Shown here one piece after another: positions 8,570-17,865 of a stretch of 64,000 bases of DNA. Position 1 is the first letter of the stretch. Every line of letters starts with the position of its first letter. The DNA comes from Fidelibacterota bacterium 408169 (GTDB lineage Bacteria; Fidelibacterota; Marinisomatia; Marinisomatales; TCS55): positions 1 through 64,000 of the forward strand of contig NNSG01000011.1 in NCBI GenBank assembly GCA_002256485.1, given 5' to 3'. The notes beneath the pieces were generated by a model. It worked only from the letters and a program-made list of their open reading frames with translations, was not told where the DNA came from and did no database searches. The translations under genes were made by a program, and so were the position numbers.

Positions 8570-9970
8570 CTAAAGACCTAACTCAGACCACCTTGCTTTT
8601 ACTCTTTCTACTACATCTGCGTCCAATTCAATGGGAATTGGTTTATTAGCCCACTCATATGGAATAGTTGCATCTAATAAAAGCCTGCCTGTTATTTCCC
8701 TGGCACTAATTGGTAAAGACGGATCTAGAGGTGTAGAACGACCACGTTTTATTACCTGGCTACGGTTGGGTTGAAAGCGAAAACTTAGAGCATACATGAC
8801 TCTGGGGATGTCCCATGGGTCCACATCTTCGTCCACAACAATTACAGTTTTTAGTCCATAAGCGCCCATTTCAGTGGAAATGGCTGCCGTCAGTACTTGG
8901 TCAACATGTCCTGGATACATCTGTTTCATTGATATTATTGCAAGAAACCTTCCGGATCCTTCTGGCGGACAATAACACGATTTGAGCCCTGGTATTTTCA
9001 TGGCATTTAACTGCTGCCATAATGTTGCGCCATAGGAAAGAGCCATTGTCATATGGGTATCTGTTACAGCTCTTCCTACGGTTGTACCATGGTGAATCGG
9101 GTTATTCCGATGTGTGATACATGTTACCTGGATAAAGTTCCTTGGATCTGTACCCACCCCTGAATAATAACCAGTATATTCACCAAATGGTCCTTCTTCA
9201 TAAAATTCTTCCGGTTCAACATATCCTTCTACAACCATTTCAGCAGTGGCAGGTATTGGGAGATCAACTGTTTCACCCTTAATAACTTCGACAGGTTGTC
9301 CTCGGAGTGCTCCTGCAACATCATATTCAGATACAAAAGCTGACACTCTCGAAGCGCCCAGAATGAACAACAATGGATCGCATCCTGAAATTGAAGCTAC
9401 AGGCATTTTTTCTCCCATTTCCTGATATTTTTTGAGCATAATATCCGCATGTTTTCCTTTAATGAATTGAGTACCAATTTTGTCTTTTTCAAATAACTGA
9501 CTTCTATACGTACCTAGGTTTACCCAACCGGAATCAGGATCTTTGGTAATAATAAAATGTGCCGTACCATAATATGGACCACCGTCCAAAGGATAATAGT
9601 GCGGTATTGGGAATTTATACAAATCTATATCATCACCTAATAGGATATTTTCTTTGCATGGAGCTTTGTCAACCCACGTTGGTGGAATGAGTGTTTCACC
9701 CCGTTTTGCCCAAGAATCGTACAAATCAAAAAGTGTCGAATCTCGCGGTTGTTCCATGATAAATGCAAGACGTTCTTCCGTCGTACATACACTTGTAATC
9801 ACAGGGGAACTATATCCCTTTATATTTTCAAAAAGAAGGGCAGGTCCCTGCTCTTCTTCATTCAGTTTTGCAATATGAGATAGCTCCAAATATGGATCAA
9901 CTTCCGCTGTAATACGTTTGACCAATCCAACTTTTTCACCTTGTTCAATAAAATCGCGCATGTCTTTCAT
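8570..9970 (-). CDS. UbiD-family prenyl-FMN-dependent (de)carboxylase
   Basis: This 466-residue protein has the UbiD fold markers. The catalytic Glu-Arg-Glu set is visible: Arg156 in NLGTYR and Glu259/Glu264 in EGPFGEYTGYY. His174 in KGKHAD matches a cofactor-pocket position. UbiD enzymes interconvert aromatic or alpha,beta-unsaturated acids and their decarboxylated products with prFMN, and members include 4-hydroxybenzoate decarboxylase, gallate decarboxylase and phenylphosphate carboxylase. UbiX and an LpdD-like protein lie downstream and a PpsA/PpsB-like pair upstream. That context fits carboxylation of a phosphorylated phenolic, but decarboxylation of an aromatic acid cannot be excluded. 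The ATG is preceded by an AGGA-type ribosome site. Confidence 0.92.
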   Translation of the reverse strand: MKDMRDFIEQGEKVGLVKRITAEVDPYLELSHIAKLNEEEQGPALLFENIKGYSSPVITSVCTTEERLAFIMEQPRDSTLFDLYDSWAKRGETLIPPTWVDKAPCKENILLGDDIDLYKFPIPHYYPLDGGPYYGTAHFIITKDPDSGWVNLGTYRSQLFEKDKIGTQFIKGKHADIMLKKYQEMGEKMPVASISGCDPLLFILGASRVSAFVSEYDVAGALRGQPVEVIKGETVDLPIPATAEMVVEGYVEPEEFYEEGPFGEYTGYYSGVGTDPRNFIQVTCITHRNNPIHHGTTVGRAVTDTHMTMALSYGATLWQQLNAMKIPGLKSCYCPPEGSGRFLAIISMKQMYPGHVDQVLTAAISTEMGAYGLKTVIVVDEDVDPWDIPRVMYALSFRFQPNRSQVIKRGRSTPLDPSLPISAREITGRLLLDATIPYEWANKPIPIELDADVVERVKARWSELGL

Positions 9971-10027
9971 TGTTTTATTTCCTTTTTATTATGTTTGTTA
10001 TTATAAAAAAAGCTCTATCCGAACTTT

Positions 10028-11119
10028 CTATGAGTTTATTTTTATTCGTTTCAGTCCTCTGTCCACCATTATTTGGTAACTGCTTTTACCTCCCAAAATC
10101 GGTGTTCTTTGTTTTTGACTCCACACCGTTTCGGGACGGCTTTGGACAATAAATATATTTTCTGGAAATGAAAAATCTTTATCAATAGTCCATTCAATAT
10201 CTTGAGGACTGCCGTAATGGTTTTCAATAATACGAGCAATGCGTACCAATTCCCTCACTTCATCATCATCCAAACATCGCTCCAATTGCATATCTCCTTC
10301 AACATCCGTATGCACCACTTTATCTTTGGCAGGATCATAGACACACTCGATGTGCTTATGGGAGATTTTTCGTTCATTTATTTCTTTGGTAATTTTATCA
10401 ACCACGAATTTGTCTGGATTAACATATCCGCCAACAACCGTTTCTCCAAAACCCCAACTGCCTTCAATAACAATTTTGGAAGGATCTCCATTAGTTGGGT
10501 CAAGAGTAAACATAACACCTGATGTTTTTGAGCTGACCATTTTTTGTATCCCCACACTAATCAATACATCCTCATGAGAAAAATCGTTCTTAATACGATA
10601 ACTGATGGCTCGGGACGTGTATAAACTTGCCCAGCAGCGTTTCACATTTGCAATGACTTGGGCGATTCCAATGGTCCAAAGATAGGTATCCTGCTGGCCA
10701 GCAAAACTGGCTGTGGGTAAATCTTCCGCCGTGGCGCTTGAGCGAACAGCTACGGGAATATTGCGATCATGATATTCTTGACTCAATTCTTCGTATCCTT
10801 CTTCGATGGCTTTTTGTGTTTCTCTGGGCATAGGTGTTTTAATTATCATTCTTCGAACGGTGTCACCGGTTAGATCCAATTCTTTTATATTTTCCGGATC
10901 CACCTCAGATAATCGGTCATAAATTTTATTCATAATACCGGTTTCTTTTATAAAGTTGCGATAACTATCTGTTGTAACAGCAAACCCGTGGGGTACACGA
11001 ATTCCCGCTTTAATCATTTCTCCTAAACTGGCATTTTTTCCACCAACTAAATTCAGAGAACCTTTATCTACATATTTGAAATCAATTACATGCTTCATGT
11101 TTAACTCATTGGTTTTCAT
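10028..11119 (-). CDS. PEP-synthase-like ATP-binding subunit (phenylphosphate synthase PpsB-like)
   Basis: This protein corresponds only to the N-terminal ATP-grasp part of PEP synthase or pyruvate phosphate dikinase. Visible signatures are LVGGKNASLGEM, PVAVRSSATAEDLPTASFAGQQDT, the GVMFTLDP loop, EGSWGFGETVVGG and the FIVQSRPETVW end. There is no swivelling phosphohistidine or PEP-binding domain, which normally follow. That matches PpsB of phenylphosphate synthase, about 40 kDa, whose partner PpsA supplies the phosphohistidine. The open frame extends to a TTG at 11185 with no ribosome site. I prefer the ATG at 11117-11119, preceded by GGAG at 9-nt spacing, giving 363 residues. The PpsA-like gene is directly upstream. 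Confidence 0.85.
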   Translation of the reverse strand: MKTNELNMKHVIDFKYVDKGSLNLVGGKNASLGEMIKAGIRVPHGFAVTTDSYRNFIKETGIMNKIYDRLSEVDPENIKELDLTGDTVRRMIIKTPMPRETQKAIEEGYEELSQEYHDRNIPVAVRSSATAEDLPTASFAGQQDTYLWTIGIAQVIANVKRCWASLYTSRAISYRIKNDFSHEDVLISVGIQKMVSSKTSGVMFTLDPTNGDPSKIVIEGSWGFGETVVGGYVNPDKFVVDKITKEINERKISHKHIECVYDPAKDKVVHTDVEGDMQLERCLDDDEVRELVRIARIIENHYGSPQDIEWTIDKDFSFPENIFIVQSRPETVWSQKQRTPILGGKSSYQIMVDRGLKRIKINS

Positions 11120-11128
11120 TACCGGTAA

Positions 11129-11132
11129 CTCC
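11129..11132 (-). promoter_or_regulatory. Ribosome binding site deciding the PpsB-like start
   Basis: On the minus strand GGAG lies 9 nt before the ATG at 11119. The longer frame beginning with TTG at 11185 has a pyrimidine-rich leader and no such motif. Confidence 0.6.
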
Positions 11133-11238
11133 GATTGATTTATGATTGGAAAACTATCATCGAAGTCCTGTTTAATATCGGACAAGGAGAAAGAGGATTG
11201 GAAAGTTCACCAATCCTCTTTTCCTTTTTATACCTTAT

Positions 11239-13095
11239 CTACGCTGCCCTTTCCACGATTGTGACTTCGCCGGTATCGCCATCTACTCGGACAGTATCAC
11301 CGGTTTTAATAGTGGTGGTTGCAACCCCCGTACCTGTTACAGAAGGAATTCCATATTCACGACAGACAATTGCAGCATGGCTTGTTAATCCGCCAATATC
11401 AGTGACAGCTGCTTTAATCTTAGTGAAGATTGGAGCCCATGACGGATTTGTAGAAGCACACACCAATATTTCACCCGGCTGTACATCTACAATATCTTTC
11501 AAGAGTTTCAGTACACGTGCTGGACCTTCAGCAGAACCGGCAGAAGATGCAAAACCTTTAATTTCCGATACATCACCGGCATCTACATCTACACCTTTTA
11601 GCCATTCTTGAACTCTGTCTGTAGTAATACCCCAGAGCATAATAGTAAAAGGTTCTGCAACTTCTTCAGGAGGAACACCCAATGCAGGATCTGGATTCCA
11701 ATCTCTGGCAGCTTCAAGTATCTGCTTCCGCTTGATTACCTTTGCCTTGTAATGGTCACTCCGCATTGGAATATCAATTCCTAATGCCCAGCCAGTTGAT
11801 AATTCGGTTAGTATCTCAGGAATTTCATAGCGGTTAAACATAAAGATGTCGTCCACTTCGTTCAGCATTCCGGAATTAACCAGCAATTGACCGAATTCCC
11901 GTACCTTACTGTACCAAATGGTATGAAACCAATGCTCAACCCAGAACAAATGATCTTCAGCATAACGGTAAATGGATCGGATTGTATCATAGGTGTCATC
12001 GAATGTTTTTCTGTCTTCATCCGTTTTGATTAAACCACGATATTCAGCAACTATTTCATCCCGTTCTTTTTCGATTTTATCCAAAGAACGTTCAATCGTT
12101 TCACCGTTGTCAAGCTGTTCCAGATAGCCTTTGATATAACTCAATGGAATTTCCAGGTTTGTAATCCAGCTACCTTCATGATGATACCAGCCGCTACCGC
12201 AGGATACATAGAACCAGGGACTTTTTATATTGTTAAAATGCTCCAGCCAATTTCTACCATCGGTCAAGCCTTCCAACTTTTCTAGTTTCTCATCAGCAGA
12301 AGAATCACTTTTCAGGATTTCAGCTACTCCTCGCTGGGAATGTGCCAGCCTGGAGAGTTGGCAAAGTTCCTCTTCTGGGCGAAACATGGCGACATAAGCG
12401 CCTGCGACCATTTTACCAATGGAACTTTCGCTTATTCCAGGGAAAAGATTTCGAGCAACATCGGTAAACATGAGATATGCCAAATAGGATAAATTCAGCA
12501 TCTCAAAATGATACTGCCATCCTTTGAACATCATATTCACCAGCCTGTCGAACCCTTCCATGATGTCATAGGAAACATAACATCCTTTCGGGACAGGAAG
12601 CACGTCCTCTTCGGGAATGAAATCAGGCATTTCCGTGGGAACGGTTAATTCATCCATCTCTTTACCAAGAGCTTTGAATTTTACCAGCCATTTGTCCCAA
12701 AGGTTATCGTAGTCCTTGAACACAGGGAAAACCCTTTTTTCAAATCGCTGAGCCTTTTCACCAATGATTTCATCGGGAGGCGGAGCGATGGCTGCGATAT
12801 ATAAATAACAACCAACCATACGCTGAGCGATTCCTTGGGCCGGGGGAATACAAAACACTCGGGTTGTGTATTGGGATAGGGATATCTGCCAGGCTTCCTG
12901 GAAAATATGATCCAGTGGCGGAATAGCTTCCGGTGCATGAATCTTGTCCTGAAACCAGAACTGATTCTTTTCCCATTCTTCTCTATCGCCGGAAAATAAC
13001 TGATGCGAGGGATACATGTCCTCCCATCCTTTGAGTTCAACCGGAACCTCAAACTCATGAGGGTCCGGGAACCTTCCTTCTGTTTTGTTTGTCAT
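11239..13095 (-). CDS. PEP-synthase-like phosphohistidine subunit (phenylphosphate synthase PpsA-like)
   Basis: This protein ends in a PEP-utilising mobile domain with [21 protein letters not shown], where the histidine in TSHAA (residue 573 of 618) is the expected phosphorylated residue. The first 500 residues form a long helical region unlike the ATP-grasp of PEP synthase, rich in Trp and acidic residues. The ATP-binding part is on the next gene, giving the same split seen in phenylphosphate synthase PpsA (about 70 kDa) plus PpsB. That enzyme transfers the beta-phosphate of ATP to phenol. The frame extends to an ATG at 13173. I chose 13095 because AAGGAG precedes it by 9 nt and the resulting size fits PpsA. 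No PpsC-like third subunit is evident nearby. Confidence 0.82.
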   Translation of the reverse strand: MTNKTEGRFPDPHEFEVPVELKGWEDMYPSHQLFSGDREEWEKNQFWFQDKIHAPEAIPPLDHIFQEAWQISLSQYTTRVFCIPPAQGIAQRMVGCYLYIAAIAPPPDEIIGEKAQRFEKRVFPVFKDYDNLWDKWLVKFKALGKEMDELTVPTEMPDFIPEEDVLPVPKGCYVSYDIMEGFDRLVNMMFKGWQYHFEMLNLSYLAYLMFTDVARNLFPGISESSIGKMVAGAYVAMFRPEEELCQLSRLAHSQRGVAEILKSDSSADEKLEKLEGLTDGRNWLEHFNNIKSPWFYVSCGSGWYHHEGSWITNLEIPLSYIKGYLEQLDNGETIERSLDKIEKERDEIVAEYRGLIKTDEDRKTFDDTYDTIRSIYRYAEDHLFWVEHWFHTIWYSKVREFGQLLVNSGMLNEVDDIFMFNRYEIPEILTELSTGWALGIDIPMRSDHYKAKVIKRKQILEAARDWNPDPALGVPPEEVAEPFTIMLWGITTDRVQEWLKGVDVDAGDVSEIKGFASSAGSAEGPARVLKLLKDIVDVQPGEILVCASTNPSWAPIFTKIKAAVTDIGGLTSHAAIVCREYGIPSVTGTGVATTTIKTGDTVRVDGDTGEVTIVERAA

Positions 13096-13104
13096 CGTAG
13101 GTTT

Positions 13105-13110
13105 CTCCTT
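13105..13110 (-). promoter_or_regulatory. Ribosome binding site deciding the PpsA-like start
   Basis: AAGGAG on the minus strand lies 9 nt upstream of the ATG at 13095. The upstream ATG at 13173 has only a weak purine stretch about 13 nt away. Confidence 0.6.
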
Positions 13111-13245
13111 GCTTTGTTTGTTTTCTCTTTTAAATAATGCTTCATGTATTTTTTTAATTATTTTCTTAATCATTTCAGGAAAATTTTCCTTCCGTTTCTT
13201 TTACTATAGTTAGCTTTACCTTTTTGATTTAGCCATGAAAAACAT

Positions 13246-13268
13246 AATGTGACTCATACGGTCATATT
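13246..13268. promoter_or_regulatory. Candidate operator palindrome upstream of the PpsA-like operon
   Basis: The sequence is an interrupted palindrome with arms AATGTGAC and GTCATATT around a 7-bp spacer, 7 of 8 arm positions matching. It lies in the gap between the iclR-type gene and the PpsA-like gene, about 150 bp before the preferred start. Position and symmetry fit a dimeric regulator such as the adjacent IclR protein. This is inference. Confidence 0.4.
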
Positions 13269-13380
13269 TAGATATTTAGATCAAATTATCTTGTAATAGA
13301 ATAAAAAAAGCTTACTCTAAACAATATTTGTACCACCTTTGATTTTTAATATTTATTACAAATTCCATGCTTTTGCCAAC

Positions 13381-14190
13381 TCATTTTCGAGGATAATGTC
13401 CTCCAATCTCTGTTGTTATTTTCATTCCAGTATTTAATACAGCTTTCGATATCTCAACTTTGCGTCCCATCATCCTTCTTTTCAATCCTGATATACTTAT
13501 GGCAGCAACAGGATACTCATTTATGTCAAAAATAGTTGTTCCCACACAATAAACATCATCTGCGAATTCTTCTTTATCATAGCTAATAAAAGATTTTTTT
13601 ACTTTCTGTAAATCTTTACGTGATTCACTTTCCGTTATAATAGTTTTATCTGTTCTCTTTTTTAAACTCGTAATTTCATAATATAAGTCCAGAAAATCGC
13701 CATCCATAAACGCAAGAATGGATTTCCCTAAGGCAGTGCAATACATTGGATTCCTGGTGCCAACTAGGGTGTCAATTCGAATATTCTGACTTGATTCCTC
13801 ATTTACCAAACACAACACATCTACTCTATCACGTATAGCTAAACATGTTGATTCTTGAATTTCATTAGAAAGTTCACGCAAATGAGGTTGTGCTTTTTCT
13901 ACGATTGATTGATTAACATCTACGCGAAGGCCAAGTTCAAAAAGATAAATCCCTAATTTATATAGACCTTCTTCCGTTCGTTCAACGATCCCCAAGGACT
14001 TCAATGAATTAAGAAATCGGAACACTGTAGAACGATTTAACCCTGATGGAATAGCTATTTCATTAATAGTTAATTCAGGTTTTTCTCTGGTAAACTGTTC
14101 CAGAATTTGAAACGTTTTATATACAGATCCATTTTGTACAGAAAGATTTACTGCGGTATCGGTATCGGGTTTGTTTAATATTTGAACCAT
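13381..14190 (-). CDS. IclR-family transcriptional regulator
   Basis: This 269-residue protein has an N-terminal winged helix-turn-helix, LTINEIAIPSGLNRSTVFRFLNSL, followed by the wing GIVERTEEGLYKLG. The C-terminal IclR effector-binding domain includes VGTRNPMYCTALGKSILAF and the AISISGLKRRM end. IclR regulators commonly control aromatic and acyl catabolism by binding a pathway intermediate. It lies immediately upstream of, and in the same direction as, the PpsA/PpsB-UbiD operon and is separated from it by a gap with a palindrome, so local control is likely. The ligand is unknown. Confidence 0.92.
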   Translation of the reverse strand: MVQILNKPDTDTAVNLSVQNGSVYKTFQILEQFTREKPELTINEIAIPSGLNRSTVFRFLNSLKSLGIVERTEEGLYKLGIYLFELGLRVDVNQSIVEKAQPHLRELSNEIQESTCLAIRDRVDVLCLVNEESSQNIRIDTLVGTRNPMYCTALGKSILAFMDGDFLDLYYEITSLKKRTDKTIITESESRKDLQKVKKSFISYDKEEFADDVYCVGTTIFDINEYPVAAISISGLKRRMMGRKVEISKAVLNTGMKITTEIGGHYPRK

Positions 14191-14239
14191 ATGTTTAATA
14201 AATAAACTTATTAAGACAATTATTAATTATCAAGGAAAA

Positions 14240-14255
14240 TGTTTACATGTTTACA
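14240..14255. promoter_or_regulatory. Tandem octamer upstream of the IclR gene
   Basis: TGTTTACA occurs twice head to tail without spacer, 50-65 bp before the IclR start. On the minus strand it reads TGTAAACA twice. It may be an autoregulatory site or overlap a -35 element. There is no further support. Confidence 0.25.
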
Positions 14256-14344
14256 TTTTGTAAGAAAATTATATTGATTTAGGAAATTATTAATAAAACA
14301 AAATGGAATAGAATTTCACATTTCCTATAAAAAGTTTTTATATA

Positions 14345-16531
14345 TTACCTCATCAACGCTTTGATAGTTGCATTGGATTTTGCCAGGCGATCACTAAGTA
14401 ATTGTACAATATATGTATGGAGTTCAGCTGCTTTTTCCGGTGCTTCAATATTGAGTTTTTGAAAATTATTTTTGGATAGGAAGTAGATTTTACAATCCAT
14501 ATCTGACATGACTGATGCAGATGCTTTTGATCCTAGATATAAGCTGACCTCACCAACAACTGTACCTGCACCCATGGATTTTAATCGAATTTGTTTTCCA
14601 TCATCAGAATTAAGTTGAACGGTGATGCGCCCTGATATGAGAAAATAAATACCACCTGGATCTTTTTCCTGTTCTATGATGATAGAAATTTTAGGAATAT
14701 TTTGATATTCAAAATATTCAACTAATTCAGCAAAACGGGATTTAAAAAAGTCCTTTTCACCACCATCAATAGCCAAATCTTTATCACTTATATTTTCTCT
14801 AATAATTTGACTTTCACACCATTCTAATCCATGGTCCAAGTCTTCAAATGATTGAAAAATATTTTTTGAATCGGGAAATAATCCCTCTACTTCAAATTGC
14901 CGTTTAATTTCACTATCCAAAGAACAAAACAATACTTGGAAATTCTTGTTTTCAGCCAAAATAAACAGTTTATTAAAACTATTTATAGTTGATGAATCAA
15001 TTCCGGTCACTTGATTAAAAGTGAAAATCAAATATTTCAGATCATTTATATCTTCGTTATCTAATCGTTCTTGTATACGATCCAATATACGATTGGATGT
15101 TCCAAAGAAAATGTAACCTTGGAGGGGTAGTATGAAAATCTGTTCACCGTGAGAATCAATGAGTTGTTTTAGTTGTTCTGATCGTTCCACATTGCTGTGA
15201 AAAGTTTGACCTGATAATTCATATTTAATAACATCTACTTTAGAATAATTCATCACAAATAATACGATAGACATCATCAAGCCTACAGCTATTCCCTCGA
15301 GAAAACCAAATATCCCTACAACGACTAAAATAAGTACTACAACTAGATAATCCCCTTTATTCAGCTTGAACCAGGAATCATATAGCCATTCTACCAAAAA
15401 TGAAATACCCAAGTTAAGGAGTAAACCGCCTAAAATAACTTTAGGAAAAAATGAAATAATTTTTGCACCAAAAATAAGGGCGATTCCACAAAAAAAAGCA
15501 ACAGTAGCACTGTATAAACGACTTTTGGCTCCAATTGCATATGCCATCGAGGATTCGCTCACTGTAACATATCCTGGAGAAGCACCTGCTATTCCAACAA
15601 GAAAATTATTAAAACCGGTTATTTTTAATTCACGGTCAAGATCAAAATCATGTTTAAGTGTTAACTCCAATCCACTATAATTAAATAGAACTGATATTGC
15701 ATTCAATATCATCATGGTAACTAGGGCTGGAGTAAACTGCAAAAATATACCCCAATTAAATTCTGGAATATATTGCAATGGCAAACCAGTAAATAATCCA
15801 CCAGCAGGGAAAGGTCCTAGAAGAAACCCTTGATTCTCTAGTTGTTCAAATGAAAGTCCAACTGTAAATGCTATACCATAGAAAATGACTATACTAATAA
15901 TAAGAAACCCCGGAACAAGTAGATAATGCTTTATTCTACGACTTAAAAAAAGTAATGTAAATGCAAATAGAACTCCCGGCACCCATAGAATAAGAATTTC
16001 AGTAGAAAATAATTTGGATAAGTTTGGTAAGTTTAAATCAAAGTTTGTCATCATGCTGAATGAAAAAACAACAATTAACCAACCGGTACCAGCCAAAAAT
16101 CCGCCTACAACAGGGAAGGGAATAAAGCGAACAAGTTTGCCAAGTTTGAATTTGCCAAGCAAATAGAAAAATATTCCTACTAAAATTGATGTCAATCCAA
16201 TAGCGACAAAAATGAATTGAAACATTTCCTGACCATTCATTTGATGTATTGGGTTTGACATGAGAGTTGCTGCCATTAATGCTAATATGGCGATGGGAAT
16301 ATCTTGCGGCGCACTAATAACAGTTGGAAAACTGGCTGTAAAAGCACTGAATAAGGCAAAGATTAACGATCCTAACAGAAGAATCCCAATTCCTTGAGGT
16401 AGGTAAGTTGATAATTCCCCTGTAAAAACAAGAGCGCTTAGTGCCATTGCTGAAACAATAATAATTATACTACTAATTGTTCCTGCAATGAGACTTGGAA
16501 TAATGTTTGATAATGAAGATTTAGTTGACAT
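14345..16531 (-). CDS. SulP-family anion transporter with STAS and cyclic-nucleotide-binding domains
   Basis: This 728-residue membrane protein opens with about 10-12 hydrophobic segments of the SulP/SLC26 type (about residues 10-430), including the PTVISAPQDIPIAILALMA segment. A cytoplasmic STAS domain follows at about 470-580 (YIFFGTSNRILDRI, and LIFTFNQVTGIDSSTINSF near the phosphorylation loop). A cNMP-binding/Crp-like domain closes the protein at about 600-728 (GGIYFLISGRITVQL and GAGTVVGEVSLYLGSKASASV). SulP proteins move sulfate, bicarbonate or other anions. This triple architecture is known in several bacteria but its ligand control is little studied. It is on the same strand as the IclR gene but separated by 154 bp. 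Confidence 0.9.
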   Translation of the reverse strand: MSTKSSLSNIIPSLIAGTISSIIIIVSAMALSALVFTGELSTYLPQGIGILLLGSLIFALFSAFTASFPTVISAPQDIPIAILALMAATLMSNPIHQMNGQEMFQFIFVAIGLTSILVGIFFYLLGKFKLGKLVRFIPFPVVGGFLAGTGWLIVVFSFSMMTNFDLNLPNLSKLFSTEILILWVPGVLFAFTLLFLSRRIKHYLLVPGFLIISIVIFYGIAFTVGLSFEQLENQGFLLGPFPAGGLFTGLPLQYIPEFNWGIFLQFTPALVTMMILNAISVLFNYSGLELTLKHDFDLDRELKITGFNNFLVGIAGASPGYVTVSESSMAYAIGAKSRLYSATVAFFCGIALIFGAKIISFFPKVILGGLLLNLGISFLVEWLYDSWFKLNKGDYLVVVLILVVVGIFGFLEGIAVGLMMSIVLFVMNYSKVDVIKYELSGQTFHSNVERSEQLKQLIDSHGEQIFILPLQGYIFFGTSNRILDRIQERLDNEDINDLKYLIFTFNQVTGIDSSTINSFNKLFILAENKNFQVLFCSLDSEIKRQFEVEGLFPDSKNIFQSFEDLDHGLEWCESQIIRENISDKDLAIDGGEKDFFKSRFAELVEYFEYQNIPKISIIIEQEKDPGGIYFLISGRITVQLNSDDGKQIRLKSMGAGTVVGEVSLYLGSKASASVMSDMDCKIYFLSKNNFQKLNIEAPEKAAELHTYIVQLLSDRLAKSNATIKALMR

Positions 16532-16585
16532 CAGAATCTTTATAGTACAGTTAAACTATTAATCAAGATAAGATTTATACTACTA

Positions 16586-17860
16586 TTATTTTATTTTACC
16601 CGACACACTTGAAAATAAAGCATCCTCAAATTCAATATTTGAGTTATAGCATTTTCCCATAACTAATTTCCACAATTTTTTATCTTCCATACAAAAATAG
16701 AAAAAGACTTTTTTATGCCAAGGTGTAAATGCATTCCAAACAGTTCCAAATAATTTTTCTTTAATGTGAAGTGGATATGAATATTTCCCAGCTGCATCCA
16801 CCATCTGGATTTGCAATACTTTACTAGGGATTCCCAGTGTACGCAGATTTTTAATCGCTGGTTTTATAAACGTTAATGTTCCTAAAGAAATCATTCCTAT
16901 TTCATTCGATGAGAATGCAGATAATATGGTTTGTACTATATCTGTGTAATCTTTTTCAAAGTTATCGTAATAGATAATTGGGTGAAAATGAAACCCAACA
17001 ATAACGCCTTTATCCGCTAACTGACGTGCTGCATGTATTCTCTGTGCTAATGTTGCAGTGAAATGTTCTTCATTATCAATTATGATTTGTGGATTTAATG
17101 ACCAACAAACAAATATATTTGGAGGAAGGTCAACGGTTAAGAAATAATCAATATTTTTCGTTTTTGTTTTAAATTCAAATATAATATTGGGATTTTTCCT
17201 GGCAAAATTTAATTGGGCATCTAAAACACCATTTCGATTTCCCATTGACAACGAATCTGACGATTGTCCGGAACCGATATGATATTGTTTATTTGGATCA
17301 AGCTTAATTTTATCTAATTTATCTGTAAGGTTGGATTCGATACCAATTGCGCCATCTTCATAAAATGTTTGAATGCTACAATAGCTGCAACCCAGTCCAC
17401 ACCCCTGAATAGCATCTATTGTTTGCAAATTACAGCAAACAGTCTTTTCGGATGCAACTGGGCACGATCCAAACACTTCATGGTTATTTGTATTATTTTT
17501 AATTTTTCGAACAACATTTTTAACTTTTGGAATTTCAGTTTTATAAATGGAAGGATTTTCTTTTAAACATAACCAGCGATCTTTTAAATCTTTTAAAATT
17601 GCTTTTTTATTATTGCCATTTTTTGAACAATGTACATCGTTTAATGTACTCCATTGTTCTTTAATGGATTGTTCTCCCCACATATTTAAATCGATGGCTA
17701 TTTCTGTTATTTGATGTAATTCTTGATATGTTAACCGATGAGACTCACCTATATGATATATAAATTTTTGTATCGGAGGATCTAATCTTTGAAACAATTT
17801 ACTCTGGCTGATATCAGAAAACTTTGTTTCGTAGTCTTGTTTTATTTCTAAAGTTCTCAC
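16586..17860 (-). CDS. Spore-photoproduct-lyase-like radical SAM protein
   Basis: This 424-residue protein has a radical SAM CXXXCXXC motif in GCGLGCSYCSIQ. It then follows the spore photoproduct lyase pattern: FEFKTKTKNID, CWSLNPQIIIDNEEH, a GVIVGFHFHPIIYYDNFEKDY segment and MISLGTLTF. An N-terminal helical extension of about 130 residues precedes the motif. Known SPL repairs spore-specific thymine dimers in Firmicutes. Homologues in non-sporulating bacteria have unassigned roles, possibly in repair of other photoproducts. The gene is 5 bp from the acyltransferase gene on the same strand, so they are probably co-transcribed. I am confident of the family but not of the substrate. Confidence 0.85.
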   Translation of the reverse strand: MRTLEIKQDYETKFSDISQSKLFQRLDPPIQKFIYHIGESHRLTYQELHQITEIAIDLNMWGEQSIKEQWSTLNDVHCSKNGNNKKAILKDLKDRWLCLKENPSIYKTEIPKVKNVVRKIKNNTNNHEVFGSCPVASEKTVCCNLQTIDAIQGCGLGCSYCSIQTFYEDGAIGIESNLTDKLDKIKLDPNKQYHIGSGQSSDSLSMGNRNGVLDAQLNFARKNPNIIFEFKTKTKNIDYFLTVDLPPNIFVCWSLNPQIIIDNEEHFTATLAQRIHAARQLADKGVIVGFHFHPIIYYDNFEKDYTDIVQTILSAFSSNEIGMISLGTLTFIKPAIKNLRTLGIPSKVLQIQMVDAAGKYSYPLHIKEKLFGTVWNAFTPWHKKVFFYFCMEDKKLWKLVMGKCYNSNIEFEDALFSSVSGKIK

Positions 17861-17865
17861 AATTA

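Noticed and set aside
8395-8649. 84-residue ORF over the foldback repeat and the ubiD 3' end
   Set aside because: It spans the inverted repeat and the opposite strand of ubiD, with no ribosome site or motif.
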